Part shown: piece after piece, positions 17,072 to 24,673 of the stretch | Numbering within the stretch: position 1 is the first letter of the stretch | Layout of the letters: every line of letters begins with the position of its first letter | Source: an uncultured Prevotella sp. | GTDB lineage: Bacteria; Bacteroidota; Bacteroidia; Bacteroidales; Bacteroidaceae | DNA length: 37,492 nucleotides | Assembly: GCA_934183355.1 (NCBI GenBank) | Contig: CAKPST010000011.1 | Span: forward strand, 1-37,492 | Direction: 5' to 3' | Notes under the pieces: model-generated | Database searches by the model: none | The model's input: only the letters and a program-made list of their open reading frames with translations | Told to the model about the DNA's origin: nothing | Position numbers and translations under genes: made by a program

Positions 17072-17938
17072 ATGAAATATTATGTAGCCAAATTTGTGAT
17101 AGATTGTGCGGAAGAGCTTTTGCAGCCTGCCCGCGAGTTGTTGTCGGCAGCCGCCTGCGAGGCAGGATTTGAGGCTTTTGAGGACACCGATACGGGCATT
17201 GCTGGATATGTGCAGCGCCCACTTTACGACCAGTCGACGCTCGACTCTGCCATTTCCGACTATATGCCTGAGGGTGTAAGTGTTAGTTATACGGTGGAGG
17301 AAGTGCCCGACCAAGACTGGAATCAAGGTTGGGAGGACGAGGGCTTTGAGCCGATAGGTGTGTCCGACAGCCTTGTCGTCTACGATGCCAAGCACACCGA
17401 CCGCAATATGTTTGCTGGCGATGATGGTGTGATGCGCATCTTTATCGAAGCTCGCAATGCTTTTGGCACAGGCACTCATCAGACCACACGCATGATTCTG
17501 CGTCGTCTGTTGGGCATGCAACTCAAGGGCAAGTCGGTGCTCGACTGTGGTTGTGGCACAGGCATCCTCGGTATTGTAGCCTCGCGTCTTGGTGCCGACC
17601 GTGTGCTCGGCTACGACATCGACGAATGGAGTTCGGACAATGCTCAGCACAACGCCTCGCTCAATGGTGTTGACAATATGCGTGTGTTGCTTGGCGATGC
17701 TTCGGTGTTGTCGACAGTGGCCGACAAGTTTGATGTCGTGATTGCTAACATCAACCGCAATATCCTCATTGCTGACATGGCAGCGTTCCGCAGCCGTATG
17801 GCTGACGGCGCACGACTCGTCCTTAGCGGATTCTATGAGGCGGATGTGCCGATGATAGAGCGTGCGGCTAAGGAACATGGACTAACGCTGGTGGACGTGG
17901 TGAGTGACGAGGAGTGGGTTTGCGCAATGTTCGAATAA
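17072..17938 (+). CDS. prmA: Ribosomal protein L11 methyltransferase
   Basis: This 288-residue cytoplasmic enzyme transfers methyl groups from SAM to ribosomal protein L11. The N-terminal third (1-75) is the substrate-recognition domain. F-G-T-G-T-H-Q-T-T (~131-139) is the hallmark PrmA loop, V-L-D-C-G-C-G-T-G (~156-164) is the SAM-binding motif, and I-A-N-I-N-R-N (~224-230) is the acceptor-side motif. The length fits the Bacteroidetes form. It is a single gene, followed by a giant hairpin repeat shared with the convergent beta-galactosidase gene. Confidence 0.93.
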   Translation: MKYYVAKFVIDCAEELLQPARELLSAAACEAGFEAFEDTDTGIAGYVQRPLYDQSTLDSAISDYMPEGVSVSYTVEEVPDQDWNQGWEDEGFEPIGVSDSLVVYDAKHTDRNMFAGDDGVMRIFIEARNAFGTGTHQTTRMILRRLLGMQLKGKSVLDCGCGTGILGIVASRLGADRVLGYDIDEWSSDNAQHNASLNGVDNMRVLLGDASVLSTVADKFDVVIANINRNILIADMAAFRSRMADGARLVLSGFYEADVPMIERAAKEHGLTLVDVVSDEEWVCAMFE

Positions 17939-17944
17939 GAGACT

Positions 17945-18067
17945 ATTAACGATAAAATTAACGGCTTAATTAACGGATAATTAACCGGCATTAACGACTA
18001 TGTTTATTTTCTTTGTCGTTAATTCGCGTTAATTATTCGTTAATTAAGCCGTTAATTATTCGTTAAT
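17945..18067. repeat. Giant hairpin repeat, copy 1 (TTAACG-unit arms, 16-nt loop)
   Basis: The left arm (17945-17998) and the right arm (18015-18067) are nearly complementary along ~50 bp. Each is built from ~12-13 bp units of the form AATTAACG plus 4-5 variable bases. The loop (17999-18014) is TATGTTTATTTTCTTT. About two more units run on to 18092, and the beta-galactosidase stop codon lies in the last one. The element fills the convergent spacer between prmA and the beta-galactosidase gene, so it can end transcription from both sides. Copy 2 is at 24469-24652 with the loop inverted. Confidence 0.85.
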
Positions 18068-18089
18068 TAAGTCGTTAATTATTCGTCAA

Positions 18090-21000
18090 TTAGTTTCTTC
18101 CGTTCCCTGGTCGAATCATAAAGCTGAATTTGTGTTCCTTGCTCATTACACGATCAGCCTCAAGCGGACCACCCTGACCGCAGCTCGCTCCACCCAGTCC
18201 CGTCACTTTAGCATCCAGATGCAGATATGTGGCATCAGGTTCGGGCAATTCGTGAGCATGTGCAGCCACTGTCAACTGCTGTGCGCTCCATGGTAGGGCA
18301 GAGACAGACATTATGCTGTCGGCAACGAATGTCACGGCTTGTCCACCATTGTCGCTCAGCGCACACCATCGCACATCCTCTCTGTTGCCCATCGACTGCG
18401 GTTTGGGCAGCATGATGTCCTGCTCGCCCACGGTGCCACGATGATGCTCTATAAACTGTCCCGTCTTGCGGTCGGCATAGTTGTTGACAGGTCCACGTCC
18501 GTAGTAGTCGAATGTGGCAAATGTCTTAGGCAGTCGCATTACGTAGCCGATACGTGGCAATACCACGTCAGCACGGTTGGCCGAGATGTCGCTTTGTAGC
18601 TGTATGGTGCCATCCTTGTATATGGTGTAAGTCAGCTTTGTGGTGAATTTGAGGTCGTCCTTGCCCAGTCGCTTGCGGTCGGTGTCAAATGAGTAAGCCG
18701 ACTGTGGGTCGCGGTCGCGGTTGCCGTATGTCTGTTTGCAGCCCTCCTTGCCTTGGCTCTCCACCGTCATTCTTATCTCCACTGTTCCATCCTTGTGGCG
18801 TTCTACGCTCGGATTGTCTACTACATGATGTTCCATGTCAAACAGTCCATACTCAAACCATTTGTCGGGATAGCCTATTCCGGCGTCGTTGTCCGTAGGA
18901 GCACGGAAGGCATCAAGCATCGGACCTCCATTCTCCTCAAACACCTCGTTGCCATTGTAGGCAAGACTACTGATAGAGCCAGTGCTGAGGTCGAACGTGG
19001 CGTTGAAACGGTCGCCCCTCACCTTTATCTGTTTGGCATCCTGCACATAGTAGATGTTGCCCCCTTTGTTGGCTACATCCTTCAGACTCTTAGCATTGGC
19101 ATCAGCGGTCTTCACCAGCAGTTGCTCCTCCATTTGGGCATATCCCTTCTCAGCCCACGGCATGTCCTTGGCTTGTAGGAACTGTATCTTCACAAAATAT
19201 TCGCTCTGTGGGTCAAGATTGGCATAGTCGTAATTGAGCGTATACTCCTGTCGTTCTCTCGGTCCGACGATGTTCTTAGCCCCAGTGAGCTGTCGCATGC
19301 TGTCCACACATTCGCCATCCTTCCACAGCGACCACACTATCTGGTAGCCACGCAGCGGTTCAAAGTAGTTTTTGTTGAATATCTCTATGCGTCCGCGCTT
19401 CATGTCCACGCCACGCACACCCACATTCTGATACACCTTCTTCACCTCGTAGTATTGCGCTTTGGGCGAAAGGTCGGGACGCATGATGCCATTCATGCAG
19501 AACATGCCGTCGTTAGGCTTGTTGTCAATGCCGAAGTCGCCGCCATATCCCCAGTAGCGTTTGCCCGTCTTATGGTCGATGTTGTTTATGGCTTGGTCTA
19601 CCCAGTCCCAGATGGCACCACCTATGAAGAAGTTGGTGCTCTCCATAGCATTCCAATAGTCGATGAGATTGCCCGTCGCATTGCCCATAGAGTGGGCATA
19701 TTCGGATATGTGGAAAGGATACTTGATGTCGCTCTTGCCCTTCACGGCGTCCTCCACCCATGCAATAGACGGATACTGATTGGAGCCTATGTCCACTATC
19801 GAGTTGTTGCGCTCATACTGCACTGGTCGGCTCTCGTCATACTGCTTGATGGCAGCATAGCAATCCTTGAACGTGTCGCCAGGTCCTGCCTCGTTGCCCA
19901 AGCTCCATATCACCACCGACGGATGGTTGACTGTGGCATGCACCATCTCCATATTGCGTGCCACGTGGGCATTGCGAAACTCTGGAACGTGCGACAGCGA
20001 AGCCTCACCATAATAGTATTCGTGGCTCTCGATGTTGGCTTCGTCCTCAAGATATATGCCATATTTGTCGCACAGGTAGTACCAATAGGGTGCGTCGGGA
20101 TAGTGACAACCGCGCACATGATTGATGTTGGCACGCTTCATCAGCATCACCTCGTGCTCCATTTGCTCTCGCGAGATGCAGTGACCCGTCTCTGGATTGT
20201 TCTCATGACGGTTTACGCCCTTCATCTTGATGGGTTGTCCGTTGAGATAATAGTAGCGTCCGGCGAGTCCAAACTCGTCCATTTCGGCAGGTGTTTCCTT
20301 AATCTCTATCTTGCGGAAGCCCACGATGGTAGAGAATGTCTCCACCACCATTCCCCGTCTGTCCTTCAGTTCGCCCACGAGTGTATATCGGTGTGGAGCC
20401 TCTGCGCTCCACGGTTTTATGTTGTTGCCAGCATTTAGCGTTATGTCTGCCACAGCCTTGCCCCGTTTGCCGATGTTTCTCACCATGGCAGTGGCACTGG
20501 CGTCAGCCACAAGCGTGTTGTCGTCAGAGTAGAGACGGTTCTCATATAGCTTATAGTCGATGGTGTAGTCCTTGACAGTCTTGGCTGTAAGGTTGCTCAC
20601 CTCGGCTGAGATATGCAGCTTGGCTGAGGTATATGATTCGTCAAAGTCGGGTATGGCTTTAAGGTCGCGCACCTGAACCCTTGGTTTGGCAGTGAGCGAC
20701 ACCGAACGGAATATGCCAGGCAGACGAAACATGTCCTGGTCTTCGAGCAGCGAAGCGTCGCTGTTGCGATATACTTCCACAGCCACACAGTTGTCGCCCT
20801 TCTTGTTGAGATATGGTGTGATGTCAAACTGTGCCAGATTGCGCGAGTTCTTCGAGAATCCCACGTATTTGCCATTAATATAGATATAGAAGAACGAGTC
20901 GACACCATCAAAGTTGATGTATATCTGCTTGTCTTGCCACTCTTCAGGAACATCAAACGAGCGACGATAGCATCCCACCTCGTTGCGGTTGGTGTATGTC

Positions 21001-21494
21001 ATCCATGTCTCTCTCGGAGTGCGCATCACACCGCCACGCCAGTCGCCTGGTTCGACGTTGTGCTTGAATATCACGCGCTGATTGGTGTATATCGGATAGC
21101 CATATCGGAAAGTCCCGTCATTGGTCATGCCAGCCGTGTTCCAGTTCATCGGCACCTGCACGTGGTCCCATGCCGATGCATCATAGTCGGTGCGGAAGAA
21201 TTCGCGTGGTCGTTCGTCGGGATTCTTAGCCCAGCGAAACAGCCATTCGCCGTCGAGCGAGCACCACAGCGATGAATGTTCGGGCAGCACGCGTCGCGCC
21301 TCCTCGACATTGCCGAAGGAGAAGAACCACGCGTGCGGTTGCTGCTTGTTGTATGCCAGGGAGTCGGGACTTTGCCATTCCCAACCCGTAGGTTGTGCCA
21401 TATTTCCGTAGAAGAATCCTCCAAGCTGTTTGTCTTGCGCCATCATTGGCGACGCCATCAATGCAGCAAGGAGAGTAAGGGTTGATTTGTTCAT
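18090..21494 (-). CDS. Secreted beta-galactosidase (GH2)
   Basis: From the ATG at 21494 the protein has 1134 residues with a signal peptide (MNKSTLTLLAALMASPMMAQ); an upstream in-frame ATG adds 20 residues that hide it. The domain order is that of LacZ-type enzymes: sugar-binding jelly roll (~80-280), Ig-like domain, TIM barrel, Ig-like domain and the C-terminal beta-sandwich (small chain). The acid/base Glu535 is in S-L-G-N-E-A-G-P and the nucleophile Glu598 in I-S-E-Y-A-H-S-M-G-N. It hydrolyses terminal beta-galactosides in the periplasm or outside. It is divergent from a GH20 gene and near a GH123 gene, which suggests galactose removal from host-type glycans. Confidence 0.93.
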   Translation of the reverse strand: MNKSTLTLLAALMASPMMAQDKQLGGFFYGNMAQPTGWEWQSPDSLAYNKQQPHAWFFSFGNVEEARRVLPEHSSLWCSLDGEWLFRWAKNPDERPREFFRTDYDASAWDHVQVPMNWNTAGMTNDGTFRYGYPIYTNQRVIFKHNVEPGDWRGGVMRTPRETWMTYTNRNEVGCYRRSFDVPEEWQDKQIYINFDGVDSFFYIYINGKYVGFSKNSRNLAQFDITPYLNKKGDNCVAVEVYRNSDASLLEDQDMFRLPGIFRSVSLTAKPRVQVRDLKAIPDFDESYTSAKLHISAEVSNLTAKTVKDYTIDYKLYENRLYSDDNTLVADASATAMVRNIGKRGKAVADITLNAGNNIKPWSAEAPHRYTLVGELKDRRGMVVETFSTIVGFRKIEIKETPAEMDEFGLAGRYYYLNGQPIKMKGVNRHENNPETGHCISREQMEHEVMLMKRANINHVRGCHYPDAPYWYYLCDKYGIYLEDEANIESHEYYYGEASLSHVPEFRNAHVARNMEMVHATVNHPSVVIWSLGNEAGPGDTFKDCYAAIKQYDESRPVQYERNNSIVDIGSNQYPSIAWVEDAVKGKSDIKYPFHISEYAHSMGNATGNLIDYWNAMESTNFFIGGAIWDWVDQAINNIDHKTGKRYWGYGGDFGIDNKPNDGMFCMNGIMRPDLSPKAQYYEVKKVYQNVGVRGVDMKRGRIEIFNKNYFEPLRGYQIVWSLWKDGECVDSMRQLTGAKNIVGPRERQEYTLNYDYANLDPQSEYFVKIQFLQAKDMPWAEKGYAQMEEQLLVKTADANAKSLKDVANKGGNIYYVQDAKQIKVRGDRFNATFDLSTGSISSLAYNGNEVFEENGGPMLDAFRAPTDNDAGIGYPDKWFEYGLFDMEHHVVDNPSVERHKDGTVEIRMTVESQGKEGCKQTYGNRDRDPQSAYSFDTDRKRLGKDDLKFTTKLTYTIYKDGTIQLQSDISANRADVVLPRIGYVMRLPKTFATFDYYGRGPVNNYADRKTGQFIEHHRGTVGEQDIMLPKPQSMGNREDVRWCALSDNGGQAVTFVADSIMSVSALPWSAQQLTVAAHAHELPEPDATYLHLDAKVTGLGGASCGQGGPLEADRVMSKEHKFSFMIRPGNGRN

Positions 21495-21521
21495 AGATTT
21501 AGTATAGTTGGTGATAATATG

Positions 21522-21529
21522 CAAATTTA
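21522..21529 (-). promoter_or_regulatory. Candidate -7 element for the beta-galactosidase gene
   Basis: The minus-strand reading is TAAATTTG then C. It lies 27 bp ahead of the chosen ATG (21494), so the longer ORF start at 21554 would be upstream of the promoter; this supports the shorter start. Confidence 0.5.
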
Positions 21530-21585
21530 CTAAAAATAATGTGTTATTTTCCATATCAAGTCGTTATAAATTCATATTTTTTGGC

Positions 21586-21593
21586 TAATTTTG
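21586..21593 (+). promoter_or_regulatory. Candidate -7 element for the GH20 gene
   Basis: TAATTTTG followed by C matches TAnnTTTG and lies 74 bp ahead of the ATG. No good -33 is seen. It shares a 173-bp spacer with the divergent GH2 promoter, so one regulator could act on both. Confidence 0.45.
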
Positions 21594-21667
21594 CAAAGAT
21601 GAGTGATTTAACCATTGTTTTGCTCATCCCGTATGTGCATAAACAACCTATCTACTAAATAACAAGA

Positions 21668-23995
21668 ATGAATCAGAAACTATTTACAGGAGCGATAGCC
21701 GCAGTGGCAATGCTCTTGCCCGGTGCGGCATCGGGACAAACTGCCGACTTCAACATCATTCCACAACCATGTCAGGTGAACGTCACAGCCGACGCTCCCT
21801 TCACGCTCGCACAGCAAACAGTCATCAGTCTGGCTACCAATAGCCAGGACATGAAGCGCAACGCTACGATGCTTGCCTCGTTCATCGAACAGGCTACAGG
21901 CATCCGTCCGTCTGTGGGCAAGGCTGCCAAGGGTGGTGCTGCCATCCTTCTCGCCATCGACAAGACCATCGACAACGCTGAGGGCTACAAGCTCGATGTC
22001 GACTCTAAGACCATCCGCATCTCAGGTGCATCGGCTGCCGGCGTGTTCTACGGCATACAGACACTGCGCAAGTCGCTGCCCGTAGTCAAGGGCAAGGCTA
22101 CACAGGTGAGCATCCCAGCGGCACACATTGCCGACGCTCCGCGCTTCTCTTATCGTGGCACCCATCTCGACGTGTCGCGCCACTTCGTGTCTGTCGACTC
22201 TGTGCGCCAGTTCATCGACATGCTCGCTCTGCACAACATCAATCGCTTCCACTGGCATCTCACCGACGACCAGGGATGGCGCATTGAGATAAAGAAGTAT
22301 CCGTTGCTCACCAAGATTGGTTCGCACCGCGACCAGACTGTCATTGGTCACAACACGGGCAAGTATGACGGCACACCGCACGACGGCTACTACACACAGC
22401 AGCAGATACGCGACATCGTGAAGTATGCTGCCGAGCGCTACATCACCATCGTTCCCGAAATCGACCTGCCAGGACACATGCAGGCTGCCCTCGCTGCCTA
22501 TCCAGAATATGGCTGCACTGGCGGTCCGTACAAGGTGTGGGAGATGTGGGGCGTGTCTGACAACGTGCTCTGCGCTGGCAACGACAAGACTCTGAAGTTT
22601 GTGGACGATGTGCTGAAGGAGGTAGTGGCTCTCTTCCCGTCTAAGTATATTCATGTGGGTGGCGACGAGTGTCCTAAGACACAGTGGCAGAAGTGTCCTA
22701 AGTGTCAGGCTCGCATCAAGGAGCTACACCTGGAGGCTAAGGACGGCCACACGGCTGAGGAGCGTCTGCAGAGCTATGTCATCACTCACGCTTCAAACTA
22801 TCTGAAGTCGCTCGGCAGAAACATTATAGGTTGGGACGAGATATTGGAGGGTGGACTCGCTGAGGGTGCCACCGTCATGTCATGGCGTGGCGAGATAGGC
22901 GGCATCGCAGCAGCCAAGCAGCATCACGATGTAGTGATGACTCCTAACAGCTATCTCTACTTCGACTACTATCAGTCGCTCGACAAGGACAACGAACCGA
23001 TAGCCATCGGTGGCTATCTGCCATTGGAGCGCGTCTACTCTTACGAGCCTATGCCGGCAGAGCTTAATCCCGAGGAGCAGCGCCACATCATAGGTGTACA
23101 GGCTAACATCTGGACTGAGTATATGCCTACATTCAAGCAGGTGCAGTATATGGCTCTGCCACGTATGGCAGCGCTGAGCGAAGTGCAGTGGAGTCAGCCA
23201 GGACAGAAGAACTACACCAACTTCTCTAAGCGTCTCATCGGTTTCACTCATCTCTACGATCGTCTCGGCTACAACTATGCCAAGCATCTATACAATGTGG
23301 GCATACATGTAGACAGCGACACTAAGTGGCGCGAGATTGTGGTTCACATGACTACATCAGACAATGCTGAGATTCGCTATACTCTCGATGGCACACAGCC
23401 CACACAGAGCAGCACTCTCTACACAGGAGCCATCCACTTGCAGAAGCCAGCCCAGATTTGCGCGGCTGCGTTCCGTAGTGGCAATATAAGCAACGTGACA
23501 CGTCAGGATGTCATCTTCAACAAGGCAACTGCTTGCCCCGTAACTCTGCTTCAGCCTACACACAAGAACTACACCTACAATGGTGGTGTGGCGCTGACCG
23601 ACGGACTCTTGGGCGACACAGGATTTGGCACAGGTCGTTGGCTTGGCTTCTGCGAGAACGACCTTGAGGCTGTTATCGACCTCAAGCAGAACACCAATGT
23701 GTCGAATGTCAGCTTCAACACATGTGTTGACAAGAATTCATGGATTTTTGACGCGCGTGACATTGAGGTTAGTGTATCTTCTGACGGCAAGACATTCAAT
23801 ACAGTGGCTACAAAGTCGCTGCCTGCCAATGCCGAGAACTATGCCGACAAGATTTACACTCACGAGTTGAGTTTCCCACAGGTGAATGCTCGCTACATCA
23901 AGGTGCGTGCCACATCAGAGCGCAACATCCCAGAGTGGCATGCTGGCAAGGGCAAAGCAGCATTCCTCTTTGTAGACGAAATCATGGTGAAGTAA
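21668..23995 (+). CDS. Secreted beta-N-acetylhexosaminidase (GH20) with C-terminal Fn3-like and F5/8-type domains
   Basis: This 775-residue protein has a signal peptide (ends ...GAASGQ), a GH20 N-terminal domain (~30-150) and a catalytic barrel (~160-500) with H-V-G-G-D-E (Asp333-Glu334). The W-H-L-T-D-D-Q-G-W-R stretch (~196-205) is a strong family signature. After it come a chitobiase-C-type Ig/Fn3 segment (~545-620, IRYTLDGTQPTQSSTLY) and an F5/8 type C-like carbohydrate-binding domain (~630-775). It removes terminal beta-linked GlcNAc/GalNAc. It is a second hexosaminidase, different in architecture from the one at 6662-8851, and belongs with the flanking GH2 and GH123 genes. Confidence 0.92.
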   Translation: MNQKLFTGAIAAVAMLLPGAASGQTADFNIIPQPCQVNVTADAPFTLAQQTVISLATNSQDMKRNATMLASFIEQATGIRPSVGKAAKGGAAILLAIDKTIDNAEGYKLDVDSKTIRISGASAAGVFYGIQTLRKSLPVVKGKATQVSIPAAHIADAPRFSYRGTHLDVSRHFVSVDSVRQFIDMLALHNINRFHWHLTDDQGWRIEIKKYPLLTKIGSHRDQTVIGHNTGKYDGTPHDGYYTQQQIRDIVKYAAERYITIVPEIDLPGHMQAALAAYPEYGCTGGPYKVWEMWGVSDNVLCAGNDKTLKFVDDVLKEVVALFPSKYIHVGGDECPKTQWQKCPKCQARIKELHLEAKDGHTAEERLQSYVITHASNYLKSLGRNIIGWDEILEGGLAEGATVMSWRGEIGGIAAAKQHHDVVMTPNSYLYFDYYQSLDKDNEPIAIGGYLPLERVYSYEPMPAELNPEEQRHIIGVQANIWTEYMPTFKQVQYMALPRMAALSEVQWSQPGQKNYTNFSKRLIGFTHLYDRLGYNYAKHLYNVGIHVDSDTKWREIVVHMTTSDNAEIRYTLDGTQPTQSSTLYTGAIHLQKPAQICAAAFRSGNISNVTRQDVIFNKATACPVTLLQPTHKNYTYNGGVALTDGLLGDTGFGTGRWLGFCENDLEAVIDLKQNTNVSNVSFNTCVDKNSWIFDARDIEVSVSSDGKTFNTVATKSLPANAENYADKIYTHELSFPQVNARYIKVRATSERNIPEWHAGKGKAAFLFVDEIMVK

Positions 23996-24015
23996 TTAGC
24001 TGTAAGCTTCAGCTA

Positions 24016-24420
24016 TATAAAAGTTTTTATTTTTCTACTGCCATCTGCAATTTTTAATGAAATATCGCTGTAATTTATTGATATTTATATTGTTGTAAAA
24101 TTGCAGATGGCATTGCAGTAGGATTTCCATCTGCAATTTTTATGGGGTGTTCAAGTAAGGCTTGTTTGCAATGCAAACGAGCCTTAGTTGCAATGCAAAC
24201 AAGCCTTAGTTGCGATGCAAACAAGCCTTAGTTGCGATGCAAACAAGCCTTAGTTGCAAGTACTATGTCGCCGAATGCTGCAAATCATGCTAAATCCTTG
24301 CAGTTGTCCTTTCTACTGCAAGCCAATCTGCAAGCGTGTAATATGGTGTTATTCAATTACTTACGGCTATATTTCTTGAAAAATTGCAGATTGCAGTAGA
24401 AAATAAAAAACTTTTGTATA
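24016..24420. mobile_element. MITE-like element with ~40-bp terminal inverted repeats, no ORF
   Basis: The left end (24016-24055) and right end (24379-24420) are inverted copies of each other. They share the core CTACTGC(C/A)ATCTGCAATTTTT and differ by one substitution and A/T-run length changes. The interior has a hairpin of the same core (24098-24111 with 24128-24141) and a block of 22-bp tandem repeats. No coding capacity is seen. This is the plan of a miniature inverted-repeat element mobilised by a transposase elsewhere. No clear target-site duplication is visible, so mobility is inferred and a folded RNA is the alternative. It occupies most of the 678-bp spacer after the GH20 gene. Confidence 0.55.
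24157..24262. repeat. 22-bp tandem repeats (four copies) with inverted leader
   Basis: Four consecutive 22-bp units start at 24175, 24197, 24219 and 24241. Each reads CAAAC(A/G)AGCCTTAGTTGC followed by (A/G)ATG; the last has a changed end. The half unit at 24157-24174 is inverted, so 24158-24186 forms a palindrome (AAGGCTTGTTTGCA and its complement). The 22-bp spacing equals about two turns of DNA, which would put repeated binding sites on one face. Confidence 0.85.
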
Positions 24421-24468
24421 AGAAGGAAATGTCTCGCAACTCCTAACCAAGAGTCGCGTATACGTTAT

Positions 24469-24652
24469 ATTAACGTCCAATTAACGACCTAATTAACAAT
24501 AAAATTAACAATAAAATTAACGATATAATTAACGGTCTAATTAACGGATAATTAACCGCAATTAACGACAAAGAAAATAAACGTAGTCGTTAATGCCGGT
24601 TAATTATACGTTAATTTATCTGTTAATTTATCAGTTAATTGGACGTTAATTA
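24469..24652. repeat. Giant hairpin repeat, copy 2
   Basis: The left arm (24469-24569) and right arm (24586-24652) consist of AATTAACG-type units. The loop (24570-24585) is the reverse complement of the copy-1 loop at 15 of 16 positions. The left arm has about three more units than the right, and the outermost parts (around AACGTCCAATTAAC) still pair, so the extra units would bulge out. It lies 21 bp beyond the 3' end of the GH123 gene in the convergent spacer with the GH20 gene. Confidence 0.85.
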
Positions 24653-24673
24653 TATGATGACGACATTGGAGCA

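Noticed and set aside
17018..17878. A 286-residue frame antisense to prmA
   Set aside because: It mirrors the prmA coding frame, and prmA has all family motifs.
19455..20438. A 327-residue frame antisense to the beta-galactosidase gene
   Set aside because: The length reflects codon bias of the GH2 gene on the other strand; no domain or signal is recognisable.
24157..24262. A CRISPR array
   Set aside because: The 22-bp units follow each other without unique spacers and no cas gene is near.
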